DNA of 64,000 nucleotides from Frigoribacterium sp. VKM Ac-2836 (GCF_013248995.1 NZ_JABRPK010000002.1:992001-1056000), one strand, 5' to 3'. Positions 19,223 through 27,612 are shown, counted from the first letter of the stretch. Numbers and translations are program-made. Notes: generated by a model not told the origin, from the letters alone.

Positions 19223-19228
19223 TAAACT
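19223..19228 (+). promoter_or_regulatory. Leaderless-type -10 element of dapE
   Basis: TAAACT ends 7 nt before ATG 19236. On the other strand GATACT (19169-19174) ends 9 nt before the dapD ATG, so the 76-bp gap holds two divergent promoters. Confidence 0.6.
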
Positions 19229-19235
19229 CGCCCGC

Positions 19236-20309
19236 ATGGCACCGATCGACCTCTCCGTCTCTCCCGTCGACGTCACGAGGCAGCTCTGCGACATCCGTTC
19301 CGAGTCGGGCGACGAACGCCTGGTCGCCGACGAGATCTGGGCCACGCTCGAGGGGCGCGATCACCTCGAGTTGTTCCGTGACGGCGATGCGATCGTCGCC
19401 CGAACGCAGCTGGGCCGGGCGTCGAGGGTGGTCATCGCAGGGCACATCGACACCGTGCCGATCAACGACAACGTGCCCACGCGGTTCGAGACCGAGGGCG
19501 GTATCGACTACCTCTGGGGCCGCGGCACCGTCGACATGAAGGCCGGCTGCGCCGTGCACCTCCGGCTCGCGGTCGAGCTGACCGCCCCGACCGTCGACGT
19601 CACGTGGGTCTGGTACGACCACGAAGAGGTGTCCGACGCGCTGAACGGCCTGGGTCGCCTGGCGCGTGTCCGGCCCGATCTGCTCGCCGGCGACTTCGCC
19701 GTGCTGGGCGAACCGAGCAACAGCGGGGTCGAGGGCGGCTGCAACGGCAACCTCCGGGCCGAGATCCGCACCTTCGGTGCCCGCTCGCACAGCGCCCGCT
19801 CCTGGGTCGGCGACAACGCCATCCACAAGGCGGCGCCGATCCTCGACGTGCTCGCGGCGTACGAGGCGCGAGAGGTCGAAGTCGACGGTCTCGTCTACCG
19901 CGAGGGCCTGAACGCCGTCGGCATCACGGGGGGCGTGGCCGGCAACGTGATCCCGGACGAGTGCATGGTGCACGTCAACTACCGCTTCGCTCCGAGCCGC
20001 AGTGCCGACGAGGCCGTGGCGCACGTGCGTGAGCTCTTCCAGGACTTCGACGTCACGATCGTGGACCTCGCGCCGGGGGCCCGGCCCGGTCTGGACGCGC
20101 CGCTGGCGCAGCACTTCCTGCGCGCGGTCGGCGGCGAGGCCAAGCCGAAGTACGGCTGGACGGACGTGGCGCGCTTCTCGGCGCTCGGGGTCCCCGCCGT
20201 CAACTACGGTCCCGGCGACCCGATGCTGGCCCATCACGACGACGAGCGGGTGCCCGTGCAGCAGATCCTCGACAACGAGCGCGGACTGCGGGCGTGGCTG
20301 ACGGCCTGA
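19236..20309 (+). CDS. dapE: Succinyl-diaminopimelate desuccinylase DapE
   Basis: A 357-aa M20-family zinc hydrolase that removes the succinyl group from succinyl-diaminopimelate. The metal and catalytic motifs are [17 protein letters not shown] (bridging Asp) and WYDHEEV (catalytic Glu). The C-terminal His is in [11 protein letters not shown] 19236 is preferred over in-frame upstream starts because it follows a -10 hexamer directly and matches family N-termini. The next gene starts 16 nt inside its end. With dapC and dapD it forms the succinylase pathway. Confidence 0.95.
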   Translation: MAPIDLSVSPVDVTRQLCDIRSESGDERLVADEIWATLEGRDHLELFRDGDAIVARTQLGRASRVVIAGHIDTVPINDNVPTRFETEGGIDYLWGRGTVDMKAGCAVHLRLAVELTAPTVDVTWVWYDHEEVSDALNGLGRLARVRPDLLAGDFAVLGEPSNSGVEGGCNGNLRAEIRTFGARSHSARSWVGDNAIHKAAPILDVLAAYEAREVEVDGLVYREGLNAVGITGGVAGNVIPDECMVHVNYRFAPSRSADEAVAHVRELFQDFDVTIVDLAPGARPGLDAPLAQHFLRAVGGEAKPKYGWTDVARFSALGVPAVNYGPGDPMLAHHDDERVPVQQILDNERGLRAWLTA

Positions 20310-21565
20310 CCGTCGACGAGGCGGGGCGCGCCTCCTCGTCCCTGCTCTCGCACCGTGACCTCCGACGCCCGATCCCGCCGTCGAGGTGGTTCCTGCTGCG
20401 CTATCGGATGACGCCGTGGTGGGTCAGGGTGCTCGGCGTCTTCGTGCTGTCGCGTGTCGCGAGCACGATCGCGTTGCTGACCTTCGCGGGCGCCCAACAG
20501 GCCAACGCGTGGACCCTCGCGAGCCCCGACTACGGCAGCTTCGCCACCATCTGGGACGGCCACTGGTACTACATCATCTCCGTGGTGGGGTATCCGAGCG
20601 AGCTACCGGTCACGGGAGACGGTCACGTGGGCGAGAACGCCTGGGCGTTCATGCCCGCCTATCCGTTCGTCGTCCGGGGGCTGATGACCCTCACAGGGCT
20701 TCCGTTCGCGACTCTGGCCGTGGCCGTGTCGGTCGTCTGCGCGGCGGGGACGGCCTTGGTGTTCTACCGACTCATGCGACACTCGCTGCCCGAATCGACC
20801 TCGTTGTTCGCGGTCGTGTTGTTCTGCGTCGCGCCCCTGTCGCCGCTGCTGCAGGTGGCGTACGCCGAGTCGATGTTCCTGTTGCTGCTCGGCGCGAGCC
20901 TCTTGATGCTGGTCCGTCGGCAGTACCTGGCGATGCTGCCGGTCGTGCTCGTTCTGTCGTTCACGCGGCCCGGTGCCCTTCCGCTCGCCCTGGCCATCGG
21001 TCTCCACGGGCTGCTGCGGTGGTGGCACCGGCGGGACGACCCCTTTCCGGTGCGCGAACGGGTCCGCGTGGTGGTGTCGGCGGCGGCCACGGCCGTCTTC
21101 GGCGTCGCGTGGCTCGTCGTCGCCGGTGCGGTGACGGGTGTGCCGGGCGCCTACACCGAGACCGAACTCGCCTGGCGCGCCCCGTACATCGGCTACGGGC
21201 CGCTCGTGCCCTTCACCCCATGGGTCGACGGGGCGAACTGGTGGTTTCCGGGTGGTTCGGGCGTCGCCCTGCTCGTCGTCGTCCTGCTCGCCTTCACCGC
21301 CCTGATGCTGTCGCCCTGGGCTCGGCGGACCCACGTCGACCTGAGGCTCTGGGTCGTCGCCTACACGCTGTATCTGCTGGCCGTGTTCTTCCCGCAGTCC
21401 AGCACCTGGCGGCTCCTGATGCCGCTCTTCCCCGTGCTGGGCGTGCTCGCGGTGCCGCGCTCGACGATCTACCGGGCGGTGCTCGTCGCCGTGTTCCTGG
21501 CGGCGCAATGGGTGTGGCTCTACTACTGCTGGTGGGTTAACGGGTATGACTGGACGCCGCCGTGA
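20294..21565 (+). CDS. PIG-V-like membrane mannosyltransferase
   Basis: A 423-aa polytopic membrane protein with about nine to ten helices. The first extracytoplasmic loop contains WDGHWYYIIS, the WDGxWY motif of PIG-V/GT-C type glycosyltransferases that use polyprenyl-phosphate sugars. Further loops contain AYPFVVRG and YAESMFLLLL, also typical (PIG-V proteins have a YTESLF-like motif). It probably transfers mannose to a lipid or surface glycan on the outer face; the acceptor is unknown. GTG 20294 overlaps dapE by 16 nt. Confidence 0.8.
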   Translation: MADGLTVDEAGRASSSLLSHRDLRRPIPPSRWFLLRYRMTPWWVRVLGVFVLSRVASTIALLTFAGAQQANAWTLASPDYGSFATIWDGHWYYIISVVGYPSELPVTGDGHVGENAWAFMPAYPFVVRGLMTLTGLPFATLAVAVSVVCAAGTALVFYRLMRHSLPESTSLFAVVLFCVAPLSPLLQVAYAESMFLLLLGASLLMLVRRQYLAMLPVVLVLSFTRPGALPLALAIGLHGLLRWWHRRDDPFPVRERVRVVVSAAATAVFGVAWLVVAGAVTGVPGAYTETELAWRAPYIGYGPLVPFTPWVDGANWWFPGGSGVALLVVVLLAFTALMLSPWARRTHVDLRLWVVAYTLYLLAVFFPQSSTWRLLMPLFPVLGVLAVPRSTIYRAVLVAVFLAAQWVWLYYCWWVNGYDWTPP

Positions 21566-21610
21566 TCGTCGACCGGACGGCGTCGTTTAGGTCGGGGGGA
21601 AGAAATCACG

Positions 21611-21616
21611 GATAAT
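21611..21616 (+). promoter_or_regulatory. Probable -10 element of the DUF3117 gene
   Basis: GATAAT is close to the consensus TATAAT and gives a leader of about 25-30 nt that contains the Shine-Dalgarno GAAAGGGG before ATG 21649. Confidence 0.5.
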
Positions 21617-21648
21617 AGGACCAGCATCTTGCGAAAGGGGACTATCTG

Positions 21649-21819
21649 ATGGCAGCCATGAAGCCGAGGACCGGCGACGGGCCTATGGAAGCTGTTAAGG
21701 AGGGCCGTCTCATCATCGTGCGTGTTCCGCTCGAAGGTGGGGGACGCCTCGTGGTGTCGGTCAACGACGACGAAGCCAAAGAGTTGCACGACGCCCTCGC
21801 CGGCGTCGTGAGCGCCTAG
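21649..21819 (+). CDS. DUF3117 family protein (56 aa)
   Basis: A 56-aa protein of the DUF3117 family, which is widespread and highly conserved in actinobacteria. The sequence opens MAAMKPRTGDGPMEA and contains GRLIIVRVPLEGGGRLVV, the family core. Function is unknown; the strong conservation and high expression signals suggest a basic role. A clear Shine-Dalgarno (GAAAGGGG) and near-consensus -10 precede it, so unlike many neighbours it has a proper leader. A strong terminator follows within 25 bp. Confidence 0.92.
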   Translation: MAAMKPRTGDGPMEAVKEGRLIIVRVPLEGGGRLVVSVNDDEAKELHDALAGVVSA

Positions 21820-21839
21820 TCGGCCACCTCCTCAACAAC

Positions 21840-21883
21840 CACGAACGCCCGCCCGTCGCACCTGCGACGGGCGGGCGTTCGTG
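21840..21883. terminator. Bidirectional terminator between DUF3117 and O-methyltransferase genes
   Basis: A 21-bp perfect inverted repeat (21840-21860 with 21863-21883) nearly closed on itself, between two convergent genes. Confidence 0.85.
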
Positions 21884-21915
21884 CACGCCACCCCGCTGCG
21901 GCCACGCGGGGTCGC

Positions 21916-22542
21916 TCAGCGTTTGACGAGCGAGAGCAGGCCGTCGCCCGCGGTCGAGAGCGAGCTGATCACGGCCGGTGAGGTCGAGACCTCGGTGAGC
22001 AGGGTGCGGAACCCTGTGGTGGTGCTGTCGCGGACCGCCGGGTTCGCCACCCGCCCGTGCCAGAGCGCGTGCGCGACGAGCACGAGCCCGCCGGGACGCG
22101 CGAGTCTCAGGCCGTGCTCGACGTACTCGATGACCGAGCCGGGGTCGGCGTCCACGAAGACGATGTCGTACGAGTTCTCGTTCATGCGGGGCAGCACGTC
22201 GATGGCGCGGCCGGCGATCAGGCGGAAGCGACCGGCCGGGATACCCGCCCGGAGGTACGCGTCACGGGCGGCCTGCTGGTGCTCGATCTCGCGGTCGATG
22301 GTCGTCAGGACGGCACCGGGGGCGCCCGAGAGCAGCCACAGCCCACTGACCCCCAGGCCCGTGCCGACCTCGATGATCGACGACGCGTTCGAGGCGGCGG
22401 CCACGACGGCGAGCTGAGCGCCGACCGCAGGCGACACGGCTTCGACACCCACCTCGAGCGAGTGCTGTCGAGCTTCGGCGATGACGTCGCTCTCGGCGGC
22501 GAGTTCTTCCGCGAACTTCCAACTTGACTCTATCTGCGACAC
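21916..22542 (-). CDS. Class I SAM-dependent O-methyltransferase (family 3 type)
   Basis: A 208-aa SAM methyltransferase of the catechol/caffeoyl-CoA O-methyltransferase family. The SAM motif IIEVGTGLGVSGLWLL is motif I, and DIVFVDADP is the metal/substrate Asp region. M. tuberculosis has a homologue near sigE and tatB (Rv1220c, from memory), matching the position next to tatB here. The start is GTG 22542, chosen because AGGAG lies 5 nt upstream; an alternative GTG at 22548 overlaps that Shine-Dalgarno. The substrate is unknown. Confidence 0.9.
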   Translation of the reverse strand: MSQIESSWKFAEELAAESDVIAEARQHSLEVGVEAVSPAVGAQLAVVAAASNASSIIEVGTGLGVSGLWLLSGAPGAVLTTIDREIEHQQAARDAYLRAGIPAGRFRLIAGRAIDVLPRMNENSYDIVFVDADPGSVIEYVEHGLRLARPGGLVLVAHALWHGRVANPAVRDSTTTGFRTLLTEVSTSPAVISSLSTAGDGLLSLVKR

Positions 22543-22593
22543 ACCCACTCCTCGAAAGGCCAACTCTAGGGGGTTCCCCGAGTCGTCACCGGT

Positions 22594-22599
22594 TAGTCT
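22594..22599 (+). promoter_or_regulatory. Leaderless-type -10 element of tatB
   Basis: TAGTCT ends 6 nt before GTG 22606. Confidence 0.5.
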
Positions 22600-22605
22600 G
22601 CATGC

Positions 22606-23019
22606 GTGTCCATGTTCGGTCTGACGTTCGACAAGCTGCTCATCATCGGTGTGCTCGCGGTCTTCCTGCTCGGTCCCGAACGTCTTCCCGGCTACGCCTC
22701 CAAGCTGGCGCAACTGGTCAGGACCGTCCGCGACATGGCCAACGGGGCGAAGACCCGCATGCGGGACGAGATGGGCCCCGAGTTCGACGACGTCGAGTGG
22801 CAGAAGCTCGACCCTCGGCAGTACGACCCGCGGCGCATCATCCGCGACGCGTTGCTCGACGGCCCGGACGCGGCTCCCAAGCCGTCGGCGCCGAGCATGG
22901 CGACGGCGGGTGCCGCCGCCGCTGCCGTGTCCGCGGGATTGCCCGGCGGCCGCTCGACGACCGAGGTCGTGCCGCTCGCGGCGGGCGAGGTGCCGCCCTA
23001 CGACTCCGAGGCGACCTGA
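22606..23019 (+). CDS. tatB: Twin-arginine translocase subunit TatB
   Basis: A 137-aa protein with one N-terminal membrane helix (LTFDKLLIIGVLAVFLLGPERLP), the conserved GPERLP hinge and then an amphipathic helix with QLVRTVRDMANGAKTRMRDE, the TatB pattern. It forms the receptor complex with TatC for folded proteins such as EfeB in this window. The C-terminal 50 residues are Ala/Pro-rich and not conserved. GTG 22606 is set by a leaderless -10. Confidence 0.92.
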   Translation: MSMFGLTFDKLLIIGVLAVFLLGPERLPGYASKLAQLVRTVRDMANGAKTRMRDEMGPEFDDVEWQKLDPRQYDPRRIIRDALLDGPDAAPKPSAPSMATAGAAAAAVSAGLPGGRSTTEVVPLAAGEVPPYDSEAT

Positions 23020-23046
23020 CGCGACTGGTGCGCCGCGCCTCCTGGG

Positions 23047-23063
23047 CCCTCGTGCCCCGAGGG
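23047..23063. terminator. Small hairpin between convergent tatB and the LysR gene
   Basis: A 6-bp stem (CCCTCG with CGAGGG) and a TGCCC loop. It is a weak candidate, but the only structure in this 67-bp gap. Confidence 0.35.
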
Positions 23064-23086
23064 GTGCCGATCGACGAATCGACGGG

Positions 23087-24001
23087 TCAGACGCCGCCGT
23101 GCAGAGCCGCGACACGCGAGGCCTCGGCCCGGAGGGCGTCGACGACCCGTCGAACCGAGGGGCGCTCGGCCCGGTCGCGGCGCAGCAGGGCGGACACCCA
23201 CCGCACGGCCCGGATGCTCTCGAGGGGCACGAGCACCATGTCGTCGCGGGCGTCCTTGGCGGTGAAGCGTGGCAGGACGGCGATGCCGAGACCGGCTCCG
23301 ACGAGGGACTCCGTCACCTTGGTGTCGCTGAAGCGCTGGGCCACGCGCACGGGGCTGCCGGTCACGCGCTCGATCTCGCGGTAGACCCATTCGAACGGGA
23401 AGTCGTGGGGGACGCCGATCCAGTTCTCGCCCTCGAGGTCGCCGGGCGCGAGCGAGGCGCGGCCGGCCAGACGGTGGTCGGCGGGAAGGGCGATGTCGAG
23501 GGGTTCGGTCAACAGCGGGACGGTGACGAGTCCGCGGCCGGGCCAGGGCTTGTCGTCGGACGAGTGTGCGACGACGACGTCGTGATCGGCAGCCAGTTCG
23601 GGGAACTCCCGGATCGACGGGTCGTGGTCGCTGGCGACGACCACCAGGCCCGGGGTCTCGGCCACCGTGCGCAGCAGCCCCGGCAGCAGCATCTGCCCGC
23701 CCGTGGGGAAGGTGGCCAGCGTGACCTCACCCTGAGGAGTCGCGACGAAGTCGTCCCAGACCGCCTGGGCGCGTTCGAGGGCCACGGCGACGTCGGTGGC
23801 CGTCTGGGCCAGCACGCGCCCGGAGCCGGTGAGCACGATGCCGCGTCCCACCCGCTCGGTCAGCGCGACGCCGGCCTCGCGCTCGAGCACCTTGAGTTGC
23901 TGCGAGACGGCGCTCGGGGTGCGGTGGGTGGCCCGCGCGACGGCGGCCACGCTGCCCCGTTCGGCGAGTTCGCGAAGCAGTTCGAGACGCTTGACATCCA
24001 T
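23087..24001 (-). CDS. LysR-type transcriptional regulator
   Basis: A 304-aa regulator with an N-terminal winged helix (residues 1-60; VAAVARATHRTPSAVSQQLK is the HTH) and a type 2 periplasmic-binding-like effector domain (about 88-290). The effector is unknown. It is divergent from a 40-aa membrane peptide gene, and an inverted repeat CTACC-N7-GGTAG sits 9 bp upstream of its ATG. This is the usual arrangement for a LysR protein that regulates itself and its divergent neighbour, so the small gene is the likely target. Confidence 0.93.
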   Translation of the reverse strand: MDVKRLELLRELAERGSVAAVARATHRTPSAVSQQLKVLEREAGVALTERVGRGIVLTGSGRVLAQTATDVAVALERAQAVWDDFVATPQGEVTLATFPTGGQMLLPGLLRTVAETPGLVVVASDHDPSIREFPELAADHDVVVAHSSDDKPWPGRGLVTVPLLTEPLDIALPADHRLAGRASLAPGDLEGENWIGVPHDFPFEWVYREIERVTGSPVRVAQRFSDTKVTESLVGAGLGIAVLPRFTAKDARDDMVLVPLESIRAVRWVSALLRRDRAERPSVRRVVDALRAEASRVAALHGGV

Positions 24002-24010
24002 GTAGCAAAA

Positions 24011-24027
24011 CTACCCTGTTTCGGTAG
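24011..24027. promoter_or_regulatory. Candidate LysR operator
   Basis: The inverted repeat CTACC (24011-24015) and GGTAG (24023-24027) with a 7-bp centre lies between the LysR ATG and the divergent small gene. A further CTACC occurs at about 24043. The size fits the T-N11-A type LysR box (family knowledge); binding here is inferred. Confidence 0.5.
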
Positions 24028-24189
24028 GAACGTGAGATTGATCTACCGCTTCCCACGGCGCATGATTGAGAAGTCCCCGGAGCGCGCCGTAGCGCTCCCG
24101 AGCTCCGGTCGACCTGGTCCCGGGCTCGGTGGCGAATCCATCCCACCACGCAGAACCGCGCGTCCAATCGCGCCAGAAAAGAGTCCCCC

Positions 24190-24312
24190 ATGCTCACCGG
24201 AATCATCGTCCTCGCCATCGCCGCAGTCGTCGGAATCGCCGGCTCGCTCGTCTCGGTCGCCCGTGACGGCTTCCGCGCCATCCCGACCAAGACCTACAAC
24301 CGCTGGTCGTAG
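24190..24312 (+). CDS. 40-aa single-helix membrane peptide divergent from LysR
   Basis: A 40-residue ORF: an N-terminal hydrophobic helix (LTGIIVLAIAAVVGIAGSLV), then VARDGFRAIPTKTYNRWS. The basic Arg/Lys tail after the helix suggests a single-pass protein with the C-terminus in the cytoplasm. GAAAAGAGTC upstream is a poor Shine-Dalgarno. Codon use is typical of the genome, and two hairpins follow, as expected for a real gene. I do not recognise a family. Its only context is the LysR gene. Confidence 0.65.
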   Translation: MLTGIIVLAIAAVVGIAGSLVSVARDGFRAIPTKTYNRWS

Positions 24313-24363
24313 TCGTCTTCGCGGTGGTCGGTCCGTCTCCCTCCTGAGCGCACCGACACCGCG

Positions 24364-24391
24364 TGTGCCGCCCCTGTGCTGGGGTGCGGCA
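24364..24391 (+). terminator. First hairpin after the 40-aa peptide gene
   Basis: A stem GTGCCGC/GCGGCAC extended by CCC/GGG with one bulged base and a 6-nt loop. Confidence 0.5.
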
Positions 24392-24427
24392 CGAGCGCGT
24401 CGCCGCCCTCGGGCGAGACGCCGTGAC

Positions 24428-24460
24428 GAAAGGGCACCTCGCCACGCGAGGTGCCCTTTC
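24428..24460. terminator. Bidirectional terminator before mrp (convergent)
   Basis: A 14-bp perfect stem (24428-24441 with 24447-24460) with a CCACG loop and a TTTC end on the + strand. It serves the small peptide gene and the convergent mrp operon. Confidence 0.85.
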
Positions 24461-24485
24461 TGCACGTCCGGAGGTCTCGACCCCG

Positions 24486-25658
24486 TCAGGTGACGCTGAG
24501 GCCGAGTTTCCGGCCGGCGAGACCCCGGGCACGCACCGCCAGTCGGCCTGCCAGTTCGTCGATGGCCGTGGCCGCGGGATCGTCGGGAGCAGCGAGCACG
24601 ACCGGGACGCCGTCATCGCCGCCCTGTCGCAGGCCCAGGCTGAGCGGCACGCTGGCGAGCAGCGGGACCTCGGCCTCTTGGCCGGCCGACAAGCGACGCG
24701 CCGTCTCGGAGCCACCGCCCGAGCCGAACAGCTCGAGCACGCTGCCGTCGGCTTGGGGAAGGCCCGCCATGTTCTCGACCACGCCGAGGAGGCGCTGACC
24801 CGTCTGACGCGCGACGAGCCCACTGCGCTCGGCGACGTCGGCGGCGGCCGGCTGGGGCGTCGTGACGACGAGCACCTCGGCGTGGGGCAGCAACTGTCCC
24901 ACCGAGATGGCGACGTCTCCCGTGCCGGGGGGTAGGTCGAGCAGCAACACGTCGAGGTCGCCGAAGTACACGTCGGTGAGGAACTGCTGGATCGTCCTGT
25001 GCAGCATGGGTCCGCGCCAGGCCACGGCCGTCGAGGCGTCGTCGACGAACATGCCGATCGAGATGACCTTCACGCCGTGTGCGACGGGCGGCAGGATCAT
25101 GTCGTCGACGCGGGTCGGTTTGACGGACGCTCCGTCGGGGCCGACCAGGCCGAGCAACCCGGGGATGCTGAAGCCGTAGACATCGGCGTCGACGATGCCG
25201 ACCGCCAGGCCCCGGGCAGCGAGGGCGACGGCGAGATTGGCGGTCACGGTGGATTTGCCGACTCCACCCTTGCCACTCGTGACGGCGTAGACCCGGGTCA
25301 GGGTCTCGGGCCCGAACTGCATGCCCCGCGCGGCCCGACCGGCCCGGAGCTTCTCGGTGAGGGCGTGCCGCTCGTCCTTCGTCATGACGGTCACCTCGAC
25401 GGTCACCTCGGTGATGCCGGCCACCGAGGCCGTGGCCTCGCGGACGTCGCGTTCGATCGTGTCGGCGGCGGGGCAGCCCACGATGGTGAGCTTGACGGCC
25501 ACGGTCGCCGCGCCTCCCGGGCCGACGACGACGTCGCCGATCATGTCGAGCTCGGTGACGGGTTTGCGGATCTCGGGGTCGAGCACCCGGCCGAGCGCAC
25601 GGCGCACGTCGTCCGGCGTCGGCACCGGTGGTCGGGTCGGGGCGGACGGCTCAGCCAC
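24486..25658 (-). CDS. mrp: Mrp/NBP35-family iron-sulfur carrier ATPase (ApbC)
   Basis: A P-loop ATPase that binds and transfers Fe-S clusters in the cytoplasm. Residues about 10-90 form the MIP18/DUF59 domain (VLDPEIRKPVTELDMIG). The deviant Walker A is TSGKGGVGKSTVTANLA, and DLPPGTGDVAIS is a family signature. No C-terminal CxxC pair is evident, so this is a Mrp variant without the canonical cluster site. I choose GTG 25658, which overlaps the upstream DUF1003 stop (translational coupling); GTG 25682 is an alternative. 390 aa. Operon: MgtE-like, DUF1003, mrp. Confidence 0.92.
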   Translation of the reverse strand: MAEPSAPTRPPVPTPDDVRRALGRVLDPEIRKPVTELDMIGDVVVGPGGAATVAVKLTIVGCPAADTIERDVREATASVAGITEVTVEVTVMTKDERHALTEKLRAGRAARGMQFGPETLTRVYAVTSGKGGVGKSTVTANLAVALAARGLAVGIVDADVYGFSIPGLLGLVGPDGASVKPTRVDDMILPPVAHGVKVISIGMFVDDASTAVAWRGPMLHRTIQQFLTDVYFGDLDVLLLDLPPGTGDVAISVGQLLPHAEVLVVTTPQPAAADVAERSGLVARQTGQRLLGVVENMAGLPQADGSVLELFGSGGGSETARRLSAGQEAEVPLLASVPLSLGLRQGGDDGVPVVLAAPDDPAATAIDELAGRLAVRARGLAGRKLGLSVT

Positions 25659-26232
25659 GGTGGCCGTCGTGCCGGGCTTCACGCCGTGACGGAGACGAGG
25701 AGGCGCGGGTCGTCTCGACCCCGGAGGCCTCGTCGTCGTCGCGCCGGTCGAGTTCGTCGAGCAGCGAGCGCAGCTCGGCCCGGATGAAGTCCTTGCTGGC
25801 CATGTCACGGATCGCGATGCGGAGGGCGACGACCTCGCGGGCCAGGTACTCGGTGTCGGCCAGGTTGCGCTCGGCGCGCTGACGATCTTGTTCGAACTGC
25901 ACGCGATCGCGGTCGTCCTGTCGGTTCTGCGCGAGCAGGATCAAGGGCGCGGCGTACGAGGCCTGAAGCGACAGGATCAGTGTCAGTGCCGTGAAGCCGA
26001 TGGCGGCGCTGTCGAAGCGGATGGCCTCGGGCGCGGCCGTGTTGTAGATCATCCAGACGACGCAGAACAGGGTCAAAGCGATCAGGAAGTACGGCGTGCC
26101 CATGCCCCGCGCGATGGACTCGGTGGCCCGCCCGAAGCGGTCACTGCTGACCCGTTTGCGACCGGGCAGCACCCTGGTGCGCAGGCCCTTCGGGGCGTCG
26201 AGGCGGACGTCGTTGCGGTTATCGCGTGCCAT
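25651..26232 (-). CDS. DUF1003 membrane protein
   Basis: A 193-aa protein with two membrane helices near residues 55-75 and 85-105 (FLIALTLFCVVWMIYNT and IGFTALTLILSLQASYAAPLILLAQNRQ). A basic, coiled-coil-like region follows (RDRVQFEQDRQRAERNLADTEYL). This is the DUF1003 architecture; function is unknown. ATG 26232 has the Shine-Dalgarno GAGGAG 6 nt upstream. The MgtE-like gene's stop lies inside its first codons, and mrp starts inside its end. The C-terminal tail carries one copy of the 14-mer repeat in its DNA. Confidence 0.9.
   Translation of the reverse strand: MARDNRNDVRLDAPKGLRTRVLPGRKRVSSDRFGRATESIARGMGTPYFLIALTLFCVVWMIYNTAAPEAIRFDSAAIGFTALTLILSLQASYAAPLILLAQNRQDDRDRVQFEQDRQRAERNLADTEYLAREVVALRIAIRDMASKDFIRAELRSLLDELDRRDDDEASGVETTRASSSPSRREARHDGHRG
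25699..25712 (-). repeat. Copy 2 of the 14-mer CGACCCGCGCCTCC (reverse)
   Basis: An exact copy on the - strand, inside the 3' end of the DUF1003 gene, where it encodes a TRASS peptide segment. Confidence 0.6.
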
Positions 26233-27541
26233 CGTCGCTCCTCGTGCTCTGGCCGATCGACGGGCGACGGGTGCGGCCACGTGGTCGGGTGGGGGTCAGG
26301 GGCTGATCGGGGTCTTGACTGCGCCAGTCGTCGGGCAAAACGTGGTCGAGCACGTCGTCGATGGTGACGACTCCGACCAGGCGGTGTGCCGAATCGACGA
26401 CGGGCACCGAGACGAGGTTGTACGTCGCCATGACACGCGTGACCTCGAGGGCCGTGGCGTCGACGCGCACCGGCTCGGTGGTCTGGTCGAGGATGGTTCC
26501 CAGGCGCTCGTTCGGCGGGTATCGGAGCATGCGCTGGAAGTGCACCATCCCCAGGAACCGCCCGGTGGGCGGCTCGTAGGGCGGGAGGACGACGCAGACG
26601 GCGGCACCGAGCGCCGGGGCCAACTCGTGGCGCCGGATCAGCGCGAGACCCTCGGCGACGGTCGCGTCGGCCGAGACGATGACGGGTTCGGTGGTCATGA
26701 GGCCACCGGCGGTGTCGGAGTCGTAGCTGAGCAGCATGCGCACGTCGTCGGCCTCGTCGGGCTCCATCAGCGTGAGCAGTTGCTCGGTGCGCTCGTCGGG
26801 CAGCTGCGCGATGAGGTCGGCCGCGTCGTCGGGCTGCATCTGGTCGAGGACGCTCGCCGCGCGGTGGTCGTCGAGACCGGTGAAGATCTCGACCTGCTCG
26901 GCCTCGGGCAGCTCTTCGAGCACGTCGGCGAGGCGGTCGTCGGACAGTTCGCCGGCGACCTCGAGCCGTCGCTCGGGCGTCAGGTCGAGGAGGGTGTTCG
27001 CGAGGTCGGCGGGTACGAGGTCGGAGTACGCGGCGATCAGGTGCTCGGCGCTCTGCGCCTCGCCCGGCCCGGCTTCTTCGACGACGTCGTCCCACGCCGC
27101 GAACGCGGTGGGCGCCTTGACGAAGGGGGACGGCGACGTCTTGGGCTTGCGAAGGAAGAGCTGGCCGACCTCCCAGTCGCCCTCGCGCACCTCGTCGATC
27201 GCGACGTCCTCGATGGTGGCCTGCCCGCCGGCGTGCCGGAACGACACCCGTCGACCGAGCAGATCGGCGATGACCCGGGTCTCGCCTCCCCGCTGCTCGA
27301 AACGACGGAGCGTGATGACCCCGTTCGTGATGATCTGGCCCGAACCGATGCTCGTGACGCGGCCGATGCCCACGAAGACCCGGCGCTTGCCGGGGACCTC
27401 GACCACGAGTCCCACGACACGGGGGGCGCCCGTCCGCCGGTAGACGACGAGGACGTCACGCACCTTGCCGACCTTGTCCCCTGCGGGGTCGAAGACGGAG
27501 CAACCGGCCAGCCGGGCGACGAAGACTCTGGTTGCACTCAC
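26219..27541 (-). CDS. Soluble MgtE-N/CBS protein with PRC-barrel-like N-terminus
   Basis: A 440-aa protein. Residues about 1-110 look like a PRC-barrel-type domain. Residues about 165-285 are the MgtE intracellular N domain (repeated LxELPxxExxEIF-like helices), and residues about 290-415 a CBS pair (AGGLMTTEPVIVSADATVAEG; VPVVDSAHRLVGVVTIDDVLDHV). True MgtE magnesium channels continue into a five-helix membrane domain, and this one stops before it. The family is conserved in actinobacteria (Rv1232c-like, from memory). It may sense Mg or nucleotide for the co-transcribed DUF1003 membrane protein (inference). GTG 27541 follows AATTTA (reverse TAAATT, 27548-27553) by 6 nt: leaderless. Confidence 0.88.
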   Translation of the reverse strand: MSATRVFVARLAGCSVFDPAGDKVGKVRDVLVVYRRTGAPRVVGLVVEVPGKRRVFVGIGRVTSIGSGQIITNGVITLRRFEQRGGETRVIADLLGRRVSFRHAGGQATIEDVAIDEVREGDWEVGQLFLRKPKTSPSPFVKAPTAFAAWDDVVEEAGPGEAQSAEHLIAAYSDLVPADLANTLLDLTPERRLEVAGELSDDRLADVLEELPEAEQVEIFTGLDDHRAASVLDQMQPDDAADLIAQLPDERTEQLLTLMEPDEADDVRMLLSYDSDTAGGLMTTEPVIVSADATVAEGLALIRRHELAPALGAAVCVVLPPYEPPTGRFLGMVHFQRMLRYPPNERLGTILDQTTEPVRVDATALEVTRVMATYNLVSVPVVDSAHRLVGVVTIDDVLDHVLPDDWRSQDPDQPLTPTRPRGRTRRPSIGQSTRSDDGTR

Positions 27542-27547
27542 GCGTCC

Positions 27548-27606
27548 AATTTAGTCGCTCGCACCGTCCCCGCCGTCGGGGGCTCGGCAGGCACACCGTG
27601 TTTAAT
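27548..27606. promoter_or_regulatory. Two back-to-back leaderless promoters
   Basis: The reverse-strand TAAATT (27548-27553) ends 6 nt before GTG 27541. The forward-strand TTTAAT (27601-27606) ends 6 nt before ATG 27613. The gap between the two genes is only 71 bp. Confidence 0.6.
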
Positions 27607-27612
27607 GCAGGG

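Noticed and set aside
20317-20342. Inverted repeat GACGAGG...CCTCGTC at the dapE/glycosyltransferase junction as a terminator
   Set aside because: It lies inside two overlapping coding regions, has a long irregular centre and no T-tract.
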